From positions 1-64,000 of the forward strand of contig NZ_JBLYZJ010000005.1 of the NCBI RefSeq assembly GCF_048551375.1: a DNA stretch of 64,000 bases, read 5' to 3'. The position numbers and the translations under genes are program-made. Below the pieces are notes generated by a model. The model was not told where the DNA came from, ran no database searches, and saw nothing but the letters and a program-made list of their open reading frames with translations. The number at the start of each line of letters is the position of its first letter. Position 1 is the stretch's first letter. The stretch is from Faucicola sp048551375. GTDB lineage: Bacteria; Pseudomonadota; Gammaproteobacteria; Pseudomonadales; Moraxellaceae. Below are positions 33,468 to 42,138 of this stretch, piece after piece.

Positions 33468-34436
33468 TTAAAATCCAAATAACTGCCCAAGGTAATGGCT
33501 GATTTTTTGCCAATTGCCATTTTTATTCCAATTAAGCATGATATCCAGTGGCTGTAACAGATTAAGCACAGTAATCAACACCCCAAACATGGCAATAATC
33601 TTATTACGTTTTGCCATCAATTGCTGTTCACACTGCTGGTGATGAAACGTCAAAATACGATGCACTTGGTCAAGTTGGCTATTGGTTTCTTGGTACTCTC
33701 GCTCTAGCTTATAGACTTGATTGATTTTTTCCCACGCTTGATAAGTGGCGTAGCGATTGACTTGGACAGGGGCTGAAAAATAAAACTGGGCATTAAATTT
33801 TGCTGATTTAAGATACAGCTCATTCAAGGCTTGGATATTTTCGGCACTTTCTGGCAATTTTACGATATTGGCTAATGCCTCACTAATTTGATTAAGTGCC
33901 AATTGATACGCCAACGCCAACATTACCAATAATATCACTCGTCTAGGCTGTTGCATCCCTTGATAAGGACTGATAAATACCACCCCTCGCCCATCAATAT
34001 GCCATTTGTCACGACCACTCATCGGTTCAAGGGTTTCGGCTAGTAGCGAGGTTGACCCTCGGATAAAAGCGGATGGTTTGGCTAATAAGTCAGCGGTTGT
34101 TTGATGCTCAAGGTTTTCATGCACCAAAGCAACCCTTGCTAATAATTGGTCGCCGTGATTTTCTGCTAGGTTTTTATATAGGTGACTACACGCTTTAACT
34201 GTCGCAGTCTGCTCTACTTCGACCGCTCGAAAGCTTAATGTCTGAGCAAATTCACTGCCCACAAAAAAAGTCATGTCAAAATTACCCAATGTTTCATCGG
34301 TAGCGGTGATTGCCATGCTATGACAAAGGGTCGGTACAAAAAACTCAAGCGGTTGACCCATGTAGCTCAAGGGTTGAGTTTTTGCAACCACGGTGTCACA
34401 GTTACGATAAATATAGCCAAATTGCTCAATTGACAT
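33468..34436 (-). CDS. Unrecognised membrane-associated protein
   Basis: A 322-aa protein of unknown family. Residues 1-160 look soluble, with beta strands in the first part. A hydrophobic helix is at about 166-185 (RRVILLVMLALAYQLALNQI). A long charged coiled-coil region covers about 225-275 (LEREYQETNSQLDQVHRIL), and a second hydrophobic helix is at about 283-303 (KIIAMFGVLITVLNLLQPL). The pattern of a coiled coil leading into a C-terminal helix recalls CorA-like proteins, but no GMN motif is present. It is 43 bp downstream of the YafJ-like gene on the same strand. Confidence 0.7.
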   Translation of the reverse strand: MSIEQFGYIYRNCDTVVAKTQPLSYMGQPLEFFVPTLCHSMAITATDETLGNFDMTFFVGSEFAQTLSFRAVEVEQTATVKACSHLYKNLAENHGDQLLARVALVHENLEHQTTADLLAKPSAFIRGSTSLLAETLEPMSGRDKWHIDGRGVVFISPYQGMQQPRRVILLVMLALAYQLALNQISEALANIVKLPESAENIQALNELYLKSAKFNAQFYFSAPVQVNRYATYQAWEKINQVYKLEREYQETNSQLDQVHRILTFHHQQCEQQLMAKRNKIIAMFGVLITVLNLLQPLDIMLNWNKNGNWQKISHYLGQLFGF

Positions 34437-34479
34437 GGGTTTTAGTCCAACAAAATTTTACTTATATTAGATTTAAGAT

Positions 34480-35352
34480 TTATAGGGTCGCCCCTACTTT
34501 TCTAGCAATGGCAATCCCTTCCTCGATAGTCAAACAAACTGGCTCTACTGGGGTGTCTTTAAATAAAATATCCCCTTCTCGAAACATCACACATTCATTG
34601 ACATACAACTGTTGCCAATCCTCATTACACGTCAGCGGAATGGTGGTAATCAGCGTGGCTTTATCAGTGTCACTGGTCAATTCGCTAAAATCTACCGACA
34701 AATCGCCATCAGCAAGCTTCGCCTCACCAAAAGGGGCTTTTCGAGTGAGATAAAATAACAAACTCCCTGCATACGCCAATTGCCAATCGCCATTGCTAAT
34801 CAAGCAATTAAATAGCCCAAGCTCGGACAATTCACGGCAAATTTTGGTCAAAAAAGCGAATAAATCAGCGTCTTTAGGTGGCTTGCTAAATTCGGCTTTT
34901 AGGCGATTGAGCAAATAGCAAAACGCCATTTCCGAATCGGTCGTCCCCACAGGCTGATAATGCACAGGCACGGCAGGCAACTGCATGGTAAAACCTCGGT
35001 GCAACTGTCCATTATGAGCAAACGCCCATTCTTCGCCCCATACTTCACGCACAAACGGATGGGTATTGGCAAGGCAAGTCACACCTTGAGTGGCTTTGCG
35101 GATGTGGCAGATGACATTCATCGCCTTAATCGGATAGGCGTTGATAAGGTCGGCAACTGGCGAGCAGTAACTGGGCTTGTCATCGTGAAACTGGCGTAGT
35201 CCTGCGTTTGCCCCACTTTGGCTACGTTCAAAAAACACGATACCAAAGCCGTCTTTGTGGTGGTCGGTCTGTCCGCCACGCTTACGAAACCCTGCAAAGC
35301 TAAAGTTGATATCGGTGGGGGTGTTGCAGTTCATTCCGAGTAATTGGCACAT
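34480..35352 (-). CDS. Class II glutamine amidotransferase (YafJ-like)
   Basis: A 290-aa N-terminal-nucleophile amidohydrolase. The protein starts MCQLLGMNCN, so Cys2 becomes the catalytic N-terminal Cys after Met removal. The RGGQTDHHKDGFGI, HIRKATQG and NTHPFVREVWGEEWAFAHNG segments are the glutaminase-domain signatures. Like YafJ, it lacks a synthase domain, and its amide acceptor is unknown. It shares a transcript with the downstream membrane protein. A candidate small RNA is read away from its start on the opposite strand. Confidence 0.88.
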   Translation of the reverse strand: MCQLLGMNCNTPTDINFSFAGFRKRGGQTDHHKDGFGIVFFERSQSGANAGLRQFHDDKPSYCSPVADLINAYPIKAMNVICHIRKATQGVTCLANTHPFVREVWGEEWAFAHNGQLHRGFTMQLPAVPVHYQPVGTTDSEMAFCYLLNRLKAEFSKPPKDADLFAFLTKICRELSELGLFNCLISNGDWQLAYAGSLLFYLTRKAPFGEAKLADGDLSVDFSELTSDTDKATLITTIPLTCNEDWQQLYVNECVMFREGDILFKDTPVEPVCLTIEEGIAIARKVGATL

Positions 35353-35362
35353 GATTTTTCCA

Positions 35363-35391
35363 TTGATTTTGGATATGATTTAACCTAAAAT
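35363..35391 (+). promoter_or_regulatory. Sigma-70-type promoter reading into the candidate small RNA
   Basis: TTGATT (35363-35368) and TAAAAT (35386-35391) are separated by exactly 17 bp, with 4/6 and 5/6 consensus matches. There is no plus-strand gene immediately downstream, only a structured segment ending in a T run. Confidence 0.45.
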
Positions 35392-35397
35392 AGTTGC

Positions 35398-35480
35398 TAA
35401 TACGCCCCCCGACCCTGCCCTATGTTTGTTAATTTTGTATTAATTAGCATAGAAGTAATCGGGGGCTTTCTTTTTATTTT
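35398..35480 (+). ncRNA. Candidate structured small RNA of about 80 nt
   Basis: After the promoter at 35363-35391 the DNA folds as nested stems: CCCCCGA (35406-35412) with TCGGGGG (35459-35465), CTATG (35420-35424) with CATAG (35448-35452), and TTAAT (35429-35433) with ATTAA (35439-35443). The outer stem is followed by CTTTCTTTTTATTTTT, a terminator-like tail. A 46-codon frame (35422-35562) starting MFVNFVLISIEVIGG overlaps it, but has no ribosome site and runs past the tail. No known RNA family is recognised. Confidence 0.4.
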
Positions 35481-35532
35481 TGCAAAAAGAAGTTATAATA
35501 TTCGTGAATGTGAAATAAGGCTAGACTTTAAA

Positions 35533-35571
35533 GTAGGGTTCATCGGGTTTAGCGAAAGCTGAACCCTTTTC
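35533..35571 (-). repeat. Hairpin of the GGGTTCA/TGAACCC type
   Basis: GGGTTCA (35536-35542) pairs with TGAACCC (35560-35566). It lies just past the end of the minus-strand DUF3592 gene and may end its transcript, though the T run is poor. It resembles a common dispersed palindrome. Confidence 0.4.
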
Positions 35572-35574
35572 TAT

Positions 35575-36057
35575 TTAACCAAAAATTTTAAAAAATACAT
35601 CAAAAACGGTCAGTTTTTTTATCACCAAATAACTGATAAATGGGAAAAATAATAATACTAACATCGTCATGGGAATATAAAATTTCTTGTTCATTGTTAG
35701 TGGGTGAGAAACAACAAAATTTGGATGAAATTTACACACATAGACCGTAATTTTATTGTCCTTAATTGCTAATTCACGCTCAACATCACCTTTATTTTCT
35801 CTTAGTAACTCACCAAAAGCATTGATACGCTCTGAATGATATTTTTTCCCTTTGTAAACATAATGATAAGACAGTTTTCCCATATAAAGAATATAGTTTG
35901 GTAATTTGGGGTTTGGGTGGGCTGTAATTTCAACACTTTCAACCGTTGCCAAAACTTTTTCGCCAAAAAATTTCATGTAACCATCAATAATAAGTGGTAG
36001 TAATAACAACAATGTTAAAGCAAATCCAATCAAACCCACAAAATATAACCAAAACAT
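35575..36057 (-). CDS. DUF3592-like membrane protein
   Basis: A 160-aa protein with an N-terminal membrane helix (about 5-27), an extramembrane beta-rich domain (ATVESVEITAHPN..., KLSYHYVYKGKKYHSERI) and a C-terminal helix (about 125-150). The VESV...Y-Y-GK-Y pattern and the overall layout match the DUF3592 group, of unknown function. Base composition is more AT-rich than thrB, which lies 7 bp upstream on the same strand. It is probably an accessory gene co-transcribed with thrB. Confidence 0.75.
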   Translation of the reverse strand: MFWLYFVGLIGFALTLLLLLPLIIDGYMKFFGEKVLATVESVEITAHPNPKLPNYILYMGKLSYHYVYKGKKYHSERINAFGELLRENKGDVERELAIKDNKITVYVCKFHPNFVVSHPLTMNKKFYIPMTMLVLLFFPFISYLVIKKLTVFDVFFKIFG

Positions 36058-36064
36058 TTTAAAT

Positions 36065-37081
36065 TTATTCCTTTACTTTTCCCCAATGATAACTCGCCAA
36101 GCGTTTCATCAAATCAGGATTTTTCACCATAATATCCGCCCCAGTCCGTCCCTGCTCACGGTTATAAAAAATCACATTCAAGCGTAATAACCAAAAAATA
36201 GTCGCCGAATACGCCAACATCACAGGCAATGCTTTTTTCTCATCAGCCGTCAAGGCTCGCACCGTTTCATAGCCTTGCAAAAACGCCTGCATTTTGGCAG
36301 GGTCAAAATTCACCGTTTCGCCCTCAGTGGCATTGCCCCAAGTGGTACAAAAATCATTAATGGTGATGGCAATATCCATCACATAATGCTCGACACTCAC
36401 CTCAGTAAAGTCTAGCAAGCCTGTGAGTTTGGCAGTATCACCACTAAAATCCCACAAGGTGTTGTCGGTAAACATATCCAAATGACACAAGCCCTTTGGC
36501 AAATCACTCGGCAAATCGGCATAGGCTTGCCAAATGTCATTCATCAATTTGGCTTCATCCGTTGGCATAAAGCCTGTTTCACGCTCTTTCACCCTCGCCC
36601 AATCATACAAAGGCACGCCATAACTCTCGGCAGGTTGTAAAGTTTCGAGCGTTTGGTGCAAAGTCGCCAATGCTTGCCCCATTGCTTCACACATAGCGAC
36701 TGTGGTGGTGGTCGGGTGTGAACCTGCCAATTTTGGCACAAGCAAAATTGCTTTATTTTCATACCGCATCACACAATCCGCCCCAATATCATTGCCTTTA
36801 GCAGTCTGTTTGACCAATGGCGGTGCGATGGGTAGGCTGTCTTTAAGGGCGTGCATGACGGTCGCCATTTTCATAATGTCTTCTGGCACACGCTCTTCAT
36901 ACAGGGTAAAAACGTAGCTAAAATCATTGCCCTTGTCACTATTTAGGTCTGCATCGGTTTGGATAAACCAATTCGAGTTTTTGACCCCTTGCACGATGGG
37001 AATGGCTTTGGCAAATTTCACCCCATATAAACCACAAAAGGCAAAAAATTCATCTTCAGACAAGTGCGTATAGACAGACAT
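36065..37081 (-). CDS. thrB: Homoserine kinase (APH/ThrB2 type)
   Basis: A 338-aa kinase that phosphorylates L-homoserine on the threonine pathway. It is of the aminoglycoside-phosphotransferase fold used by pseudomonads and relatives, not the GHMP-type ThrB of E. coli. It begins MSVYTHLSEDEFFAFCGLYG, has VQGVKNSNWFIQT for nucleotide binding, the catalytic-loop segment GLCHLDMFTDNTLW (Brenner-type HxDxxxxN) and GLLDFTEVSVEHYVMDIAI with the metal-binding Asp. Full length. Followed by a DUF3592-like gene. Confidence 0.93.
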   Translation of the reverse strand: MSVYTHLSEDEFFAFCGLYGVKFAKAIPIVQGVKNSNWFIQTDADLNSDKGNDFSYVFTLYEERVPEDIMKMATVMHALKDSLPIAPPLVKQTAKGNDIGADCVMRYENKAILLVPKLAGSHPTTTTVAMCEAMGQALATLHQTLETLQPAESYGVPLYDWARVKERETGFMPTDEAKLMNDIWQAYADLPSDLPKGLCHLDMFTDNTLWDFSGDTAKLTGLLDFTEVSVEHYVMDIAITINDFCTTWGNATEGETVNFDPAKMQAFLQGYETVRALTADEKKALPVMLAYSATIFWLLRLNVIFYNREQGRTGADIMVKNPDLMKRLASYHWGKVKE

Positions 37082-37130
37082 GGGGTATCCTTAGCGTTAA
37101 TCGCTTAATTTGATGGTGAAAAATGTGCTA

Positions 37131-37140
37131 CTATTAATAG
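37131..37140. promoter_or_regulatory. Perfect 10-bp palindrome upstream of brnT
   Basis: CTATTAATAG, 66 bp before brnT, is a perfect inverted repeat in the promoter region. It is a candidate site for autoregulation by the BrnA-BrnT complex, but its shortness makes this tentative. Confidence 0.25.
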
Positions 37141-37205
37141 ATATTATACGGTTAAATGCTATATTGGGCGAATATTATTCATCGTGATTTTAATAAGGTT
37201 GAACA

Positions 37206-37511
37206 ATGCCAACTATTGAACAGACTATCAATGGTATCATTTTTGAATGGGATACCGACAAGTATGAACTGGTACTCAACAATCACGGTGTTCAGTTTGA
37301 AGAAGCCATTAGCGTGTTTTTTGACCCCAATGAATTAAGTTACGAAGATACACGAGGCTATGAGGAAGTACGTTACATTACTATTGGTATGAGTCATCAA
37401 GGTCGGTTATTATTCGTATCTTGGACACAAAGAGCCACCAATATTCGCCTTATCACCGCATTTAAAGCAGAAAAAAGTCATCAAAGGAGTTATGCCAATG
37501 CAAACCGATAA
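37206..37511 (+). CDS. brnT: BrnT family toxin
   Basis: A 101-aa RelE-fold ribonuclease toxin of a type II toxin-antitoxin system. The family pattern is clear: FEWDTDKYELVLNNHGVQFEEAISVFFDP, the YEDTRGYEEVRYITIGMSHQGR middle and LLFVSWTQRATNIRLITAFKA near the end. Canonical BrnT toxins are about 90-95 aa. The order is toxin first, as in brnTA, and its end overlaps brnA by 14 bp. Confidence 0.9.
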   Translation: MPTIEQTINGIIFEWDTDKYELVLNNHGVQFEEAISVFFDPNELSYEDTRGYEEVRYITIGMSHQGRLLFVSWTQRATNIRLITAFKAEKSHQRSYANANR

Positions 37512-37725
37512 AGACTATGAAATGTATAAAGACCTTGATTTGGATAATACGGTAGGTATCAAACGCATTAAACACCCTTTAATCGCACAACTACAAAATA
37601 CTGCAAAAGCAGAAACCACGCCCATTGATTCGGATATTTTGTCATGGTTGACCAAACAAGATACTCAGACAAAACAATATATCAATAATATGATTCGTAA
37701 TTTTATGAATTTTAAAACAGCTTAA
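37498..37725 (+). CDS. brnA: BrnA-type antitoxin
   Basis: A 75-aa antitoxin with a disordered toxin-binding N-terminus and a C-terminal ribbon-helix-helix dimerisation/DNA-binding domain (PIDSDILSWLTKQDTQTKQYINNMIRNFM), the layout of BrnA. An ATG six bases upstream (37492) is only 2 nt from the AGGAG site, whereas 37498 is 8 nt from it and is preferred. Partner of the overlapping BrnT; together they likely repress their own promoter. Confidence 0.85.
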   Translation: MQTDKDYEMYKDLDLDNTVGIKRIKHPLIAQLQNTAKAETTPIDSDILSWLTKQDTQTKQYINNMIRNFMNFKTA

Positions 37726-37753
37726 CTGGGTAAATTAAGCAAAAAGGAACACT

Positions 37754-38536
37754 ATGCTAGCCAAACGAATTATCCCCTGCCTAGACGTTGACAACGGTCG
37801 AGTGGTCAAAGGCGTACAATTTGTCGATATCAAAGATGCAGGTGACCCTGTCGAAGTCGCCCAACGCTACAACGAACAAGGGGCGGACGAAATCACCTTT
37901 TTGGACATCACAGCGACCCATCACGGACGGGATACCACTTACCACACGGTTGAGCGAATGGCAGAAACGGTATTTGTACCGCTTACCGTGGGCGGTGGCG
38001 TGCGAAAAGTCGAAGATATCCGTAGCCTACTCAATGCAGGGGCGGATAAAGTGTCGATTAATTCGGCGGCGATTACCAATCCTGATTTTGTTGGTGAAGC
38101 CTCATCACGCTTTGGCAGTCAGTGCATTGTGGTGGCGATTGATGCCAAAAAAGTGGCGGATATCGAGGTCAATGGTGTATTACAGCCTCGTTGGGAAATC
38201 TTCACGCATGGCGGACGTAATGCGACAGGCATTGATGCGATAGACTGGGCAATACGCATGGCAGGTTACGGTGCAGGTGAGCTATTGGTGACTTCGATGG
38301 ATGCAGATGGTACAAAGAACGGCTATGATTTGGGCTTGATGAAACGCATTACCGACAGCGTGAATATTCCTGTGATTGCCTCTGGTGGCGTGGGTAATTT
38401 GCAACACCTTGCCGATGGTGTGATTCATGGCGGTGTCGATGCGGTATTGGCTGCCAGTATTTTTCATTTTGGCGAATATACCGTGGGGCAAGCCAAGCAA
38501 TTTATGGCAAATCAAGGAATTGAAATGCGGTTATAA
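37754..38536 (+). CDS. hisF: Imidazole glycerol phosphate synthase subunit HisF
   Basis: A 260-aa TIM-barrel cyclase subunit that, with HisH, converts PRFAR and ammonia to IGP and AICAR in histidine synthesis. The start MLAKRIIPCLDVDNGRVVKG carries catalytic Asp11, and TSMDADGTKNGYD holds the second catalytic Asp; ASGGVGNLQHL is the phosphate loop. AAAAAGGA precedes the ATG. It stands apart from hisH, which is 7.3 kb away, so the his genes are dispersed. Confidence 0.96.
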   Translation: MLAKRIIPCLDVDNGRVVKGVQFVDIKDAGDPVEVAQRYNEQGADEITFLDITATHHGRDTTYHTVERMAETVFVPLTVGGGVRKVEDIRSLLNAGADKVSINSAAITNPDFVGEASSRFGSQCIVVAIDAKKVADIEVNGVLQPRWEIFTHGGRNATGIDAIDWAIRMAGYGAGELLVTSMDADGTKNGYDLGLMKRITDSVNIPVIASGGVGNLQHLADGVIHGGVDAVLAASIFHFGEYTVGQAKQFMANQGIEMRL

Positions 38537-38540
38537 AAGA

Positions 38541-38575
38541 AAAAAGGAAACACTGTTAACTGTGTTTCCTTTTTT
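38541..38575. terminator. Bidirectional terminator between hisF and pirin
   Basis: AAAAAGGAAACAC pairs with GTGTTTCCTTTTT around a small loop with extra pairing (TGTTAACT). A and T runs on both sides suit the convergent genes. Confidence 0.85.
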
Positions 38576-38589
38576 AATGCTATTTGGCT

Positions 38590-39432
38590 TTAAAACGGCA
38601 CGCCATCAAGCGTACCCATTTCACCGCTAATCAGGTCACGTTTGGCTTGTAGCAAGGCTTCACGGCTATCCATCACAAATGACCCACCAAAGAACAACGC
38701 CCCTTGCACAGGCTCGCCACCAATCACCACCGCATCCACAGGTTTATCATTCGCTTGGATATGCACTTCGTCACCCTCGCCATACACCAACAATGTCCCT
38801 GCACCGACAGGCTGTTGCTCGGTCATAACCTCCCCATCCATGATATATAAGCCCAACTCAAGGGCTGAATCCACAGGTAAGGTCACTTGACCGTGAGCAG
38901 GTAATTTGACGTGAGCCAAAAACGCCCCAGTCACAGTCGGTATCACCCCTTGATAGGTGGCAAATTCGCCTGTAAAGTGTCCGCTTAATACTCGCACATG
39001 TGCATCGTCTTTATCAAATTCGGCAATTTCCTGTTTATCAAAAGACTGATACTCTGGTTTATCACCTTGTCTATGCGGTGGCAGTTTTGTCCACAATTGC
39101 AAGCCATGCCGTCCGCCATGCGGTACTTCGGCGTGCAAAATGCCTTTACCCGACTTAATCCATTGGGTTTCGCCTGCATGGATATCATCGACATTGCCAA
39201 GGCTGTCACGGTGGGTCACACTGCCCTCAAGCAAGTAGCTAATCACTTCAATGCCTGCGTGCGGATGCGGTCTGTCGCCAATCCCACGTTGGCTTTGATG
39301 GCGATAGTGGTCGATAAACACAAACGCCCCCAGTGATTGCATGGCTTCTTGCGGTAAGGCTCGAAACAGTCGCATATCACCATCATCAATGACTTTTTCG
39401 GCAGAGATAATTTGTTGGACATTTTTTTGCAT
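38590..39432 (-). CDS. Pirin family protein
   Basis: A 280-aa bicupin. The N-terminal cupin has the metal-site pattern RPHPHAGIEVISYLLEGSVTHRDS split over DRPHPHAGIEVISYL and EGSVTHRDSLGN, then ILHAEVPHGGRHGLQLW. The C-terminal cupin is the HVKLPAHGQVTLPVD region. Bacterial pirins have been linked to quercetinase-like activity and redox-dependent control, but the substrate cannot be assigned. A single gene between a shared terminator and the lgt promoter region. Confidence 0.92.
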   Translation of the reverse strand: MQKNVQQIISAEKVIDDGDMRLFRALPQEAMQSLGAFVFIDHYRHQSQRGIGDRPHPHAGIEVISYLLEGSVTHRDSLGNVDDIHAGETQWIKSGKGILHAEVPHGGRHGLQLWTKLPPHRQGDKPEYQSFDKQEIAEFDKDDAHVRVLSGHFTGEFATYQGVIPTVTGAFLAHVKLPAHGQVTLPVDSALELGLYIMDGEVMTEQQPVGAGTLLVYGEGDEVHIQANDKPVDAVVIGGEPVQGALFFGGSFVMDSREALLQAKRDLISGEMGTLDGVPF

Positions 39433-39643
39433 AAAATATTCCTTGTTTAGTTATTTTAATTATATGGAGGTTATTGATTAACTTTAAACCACATTACAGC
39501 TGTATTTTGTAAGCATAATGCTATCAAACTGTTTATCATAAGTAACCGTTATCATCAGTAATTTCATACAATTTAATACGGCTAATGACGTTATGAATCA
39601 ATTTTGCTATGATAATGGCATTTTTCTATAAGAATCAATTATC

Positions 39644-40555
39644 ATGCTACCACTTGTTCTCGTTCATCCCCAATTTAATCCTGTCGCCCTTGATTTGGGC
39701 ATTATCCAAGCCCATTGGTATGGGTTAATGTACCTACTGGCGTTTGCCTTTGCCTTTGGATTGGCATGGTATCGCATCAAATCTCGCCCAGATTGGAATA
39801 CCGATATGGTGTCTGACCTTATTTTTTATGGGGCGATGGGTGTGATTTTAGGCGGTCGTGTTGGCTACGTGCTGTTTTATCAATTCAGTGAATTTTTGGC
39901 AAATCCTGTGTATTTATTCAAAGTCAATGAAGGTGGCATGTCATTTCATGGCGGATTTTTGGGTGTGGCGATAGCGATGATTTTATTCGCTCGCAAATAC
40001 AAAAAACCTGTATTTAATGTACTCGATTTTATCATTCCGTGCGTGCCGACAGGTTTACTGTTTGGGCGAATTGGTAATTTTATCAATGGCGAGTTGTGGG
40101 GTCGTGTATCTGATGGGGGCTATAATTGGCTGATGCTATTCCCACAAGCGGTCAATGCGGATTATGAGTTATTACAACAAAATCCTGCTTTGCAGACCTT
40201 AGCACAGCAGTTCGCAATTAATGGTAATAATTATTGGTTATTGCCTCGCCACCCATCGCAGTTGTACCAAGCCTTTAGTGAGGGTGTGGTGCTATTTATT
40301 TTGATATGGTGGTTTGCCAGTAAGCCTCGCCCTCGTATGGCGGTAAGTGGGCTGTTTGTGATGGGCTATGGCGTGGCACGTTTTATCACCGAATTTTTCC
40401 GCCAACCTGATGCCGACCAAGGGTTTATTTTATTTGGTTGGATGACAAAAGGGCAGTTACTCAGCGTTCCCATGATTGTTTTTGGTTTGATTTTGTTGAT
40501 ATTGGCGTACAAAAACCAAATTTATGATTGGGGTTCACAAAAAAATTCAGCATAA
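39644..40555 (+). CDS. lgt: Prolipoprotein diacylglyceryl transferase
   Basis: A 303-aa inner-membrane enzyme that attaches diacylglycerol from phosphatidylglycerol to the lipobox Cys of prolipoproteins. It has about seven membrane helices. The Lgt signature GRIGNFINGELWGRVSD is near residue 143, preceded by GGMSFHGGFLG with the essential His, and RHPSQLYQAFSEG follows. Length is typical. thyA, a frequent neighbour elsewhere, is absent here. Confidence 0.96.
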   Translation: MLPLVLVHPQFNPVALDLGIIQAHWYGLMYLLAFAFAFGLAWYRIKSRPDWNTDMVSDLIFYGAMGVILGGRVGYVLFYQFSEFLANPVYLFKVNEGGMSFHGGFLGVAIAMILFARKYKKPVFNVLDFIIPCVPTGLLFGRIGNFINGELWGRVSDGGYNWLMLFPQAVNADYELLQQNPALQTLAQQFAINGNNYWLLPRHPSQLYQAFSEGVVLFILIWWFASKPRPRMAVSGLFVMGYGVARFITEFFRQPDADQGFILFGWMTKGQLLSVPMIVFGLILLILAYKNQIYDWGSQKNSA

Positions 40556-40556
40556 T

Positions 40557-40588
40557 AAAAAAGCCAAATCATTTGATTTGGCTTTTTT
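40557..40588. terminator. Bidirectional terminator between lgt and the mechanosensitive channel gene
   Basis: AAAAAAGCCAAATCA and TGATTTGGCTTTTTT form a perfect 15-bp stem around TT, with runs on both strands. Confidence 0.9.
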
Positions 40589-40608
40589 CTAATTTAAAAC
40601 ATCATACA

Positions 40609-42138
40609 TTATGGTTTTGGTTGTAAATCATTGGCATCAAAAGTGGCATCAACGTTGGTTGGTGCATTTTGTTTGGTGGCAATATTTTTGGCTTCTACTT
40701 CTGCTTTGTCTTGTAGGTTTTTAAGCAAACGACCCGCTGCTTCACGACCGCCTAGACCAAATGCCAAGGCAAATGCTACTGCCACTGCACCCAAGGTCAA
40801 GCCAAATGCCATATTAACAATCGAATCAGCAATACCCATCGCACGCAAGCCCATTGCCAATACCAAGCCCATGATTAACACACGCACAAGGTTGGCTAGG
40901 AAAGTCGTACCGCTTTGTGAGCGTTGCACTGCACCTGCCAATAGGTTGGCAAGCCAAAAGCCTACTGCCAAAATCACCGCACCCAACAACACTTGAGCAC
41001 CAAATTCAATAAACATGCTAATCAAGTCGCTGATATGGCTGAAACCCAAACGGTTAGCTGCTTCAATGCTAGCAAAGAGCATGGCAAAAAACACAATCAA
41101 CGAACCAATCAAATCCGAAACTTTGGTATTACCAAGCATCGCATCACAACCCAACTTAGCAGGCAATGCGTTGACACCTGTATTTTCAAGCAAGTTTTTG
41201 ACGATATTGGCAACGAATTTCACCACATAATAAGCAATACCTAAAATGGCGACCGCAGCAATAATATTAGGAATCGCTGACATGATTTCATTCAGCATAT
41301 TGGTGGCTGGACGTGAAATTGATTCAATTTTTAATGCGTCTAATGCCATGATAATGGTGGTAATCATCACCAACAAATACACCAATGTCCCTGCAATATT
41401 AGCGATTTGTAGCTGATTGCCCATACCTGCTTTATTGGCAACCGATTGGATGTTTAGGCTGGCGACCACATTGGTCACGATACCACGGACGATTTTGGCA
41501 ATCACATAACCAACAAACAGTAATACGCCTGCAATGACAATATTAGGGATAAACTCTAAAGTTTTACCAATCATATTGTTTACTGGTGTTAACAAACCTG
41601 TTAAGTTTAATTGCTGTAACACCAACGGTAAGAACATCAATAGGATAAACCAATACGCAATATTGGCAATGTTGGCACTCATTGGCTCAACACCTGCTTC
41701 AGCCGTGAGTTTTTCATCCAACGAAGTGCGGTTTAACACCCCTGCTAAGGCAGTGCGTGCGACCGTTGCCAATACCCAGCCCAAAACACCCAGTGCAATT
41801 GCACCTAATAGATTAGGGATAAATGACAACACTTGGCTAATCATGCTTGCAAATGGACCAGAAATCGCATCCAATTTTAGGAAGCTTAATGAAGCAGCGA
41901 TAGCAATGATAAATACAAACCAAAATACAATACGAGAAATCAAATGAGCTAAATCATAGCTTTTGCCTGTAGATGCATTCATTTTTTGGTTAATATTCAA
42001 TTTCACCATCAATTTATGCACCACCGAGCCAATAATACCAGCAATAATCCAGCCAATGACAAAAATCAGCAACGCCCCAATCATGGTAACGACCGATGAC
42101 CCTAGCGTTTGGTTAAAATTCAAAAAAAAGTTTTCCAT
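40609..42138 (-). CDS. CmpX-type mechanosensitive channel family protein
   Basis: A 509-aa integral membrane protein built from about five tandem copies of a conserved TM-helix unit (PF05552-like). Repeats are visible at LSFIPNLLGAIALGVLGWVLA, LEFIPNIVIAGVLLFVGYVIA and MSAIPNIIAAVAILGIAYYVV in shortened form (IPN-hydrophobic-G). The last unit leads into an MscS-like pore stretch (LGAVAVAFALAFGLGGREAAGRLL). Pseudomonas CmpX and Acinetobacter relatives share this design. It is likely involved in osmotic or membrane-tension response. The tail is hydrophilic and cytoplasmic. Confidence 0.88.
   Translation of the reverse strand: MENFFLNFNQTLGSSVVTMIGALLIFVIGWIIAGIIGSVVHKLMVKLNINQKMNASTGKSYDLAHLISRIVFWFVFIIAIAASLSFLKLDAISGPFASMISQVLSFIPNLLGAIALGVLGWVLATVARTALAGVLNRTSLDEKLTAEAGVEPMSANIANIAYWFILLMFLPLVLQQLNLTGLLTPVNNMIGKTLEFIPNIVIAGVLLFVGYVIAKIVRGIVTNVVASLNIQSVANKAGMGNQLQIANIAGTLVYLLVMITTIIMALDALKIESISRPATNMLNEIMSAIPNIIAAVAILGIAYYVVKFVANIVKNLLENTGVNALPAKLGCDAMLGNTKVSDLIGSLIVFFAMLFASIEAANRLGFSHISDLISMFIEFGAQVLLGAVILAVGFWLANLLAGAVQRSQSGTTFLANLVRVLIMGLVLAMGLRAMGIADSIVNMAFGLTLGAVAVAFALAFGLGGREAAGRLLKNLQDKAEVEAKNIATKQNAPTNVDATFDANDLQPKP

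Noticed and set aside
35422..35562. 46-codon hydrophobic frame starting MFVNFVLISIEVIGG, considered as a type I toxin
   Set aside because: No ribosome site, it runs through the terminator-like tail and through a second hairpin, and the nested stem structure explains the DNA better. Kept only as a caveat to the small-RNA candidate.
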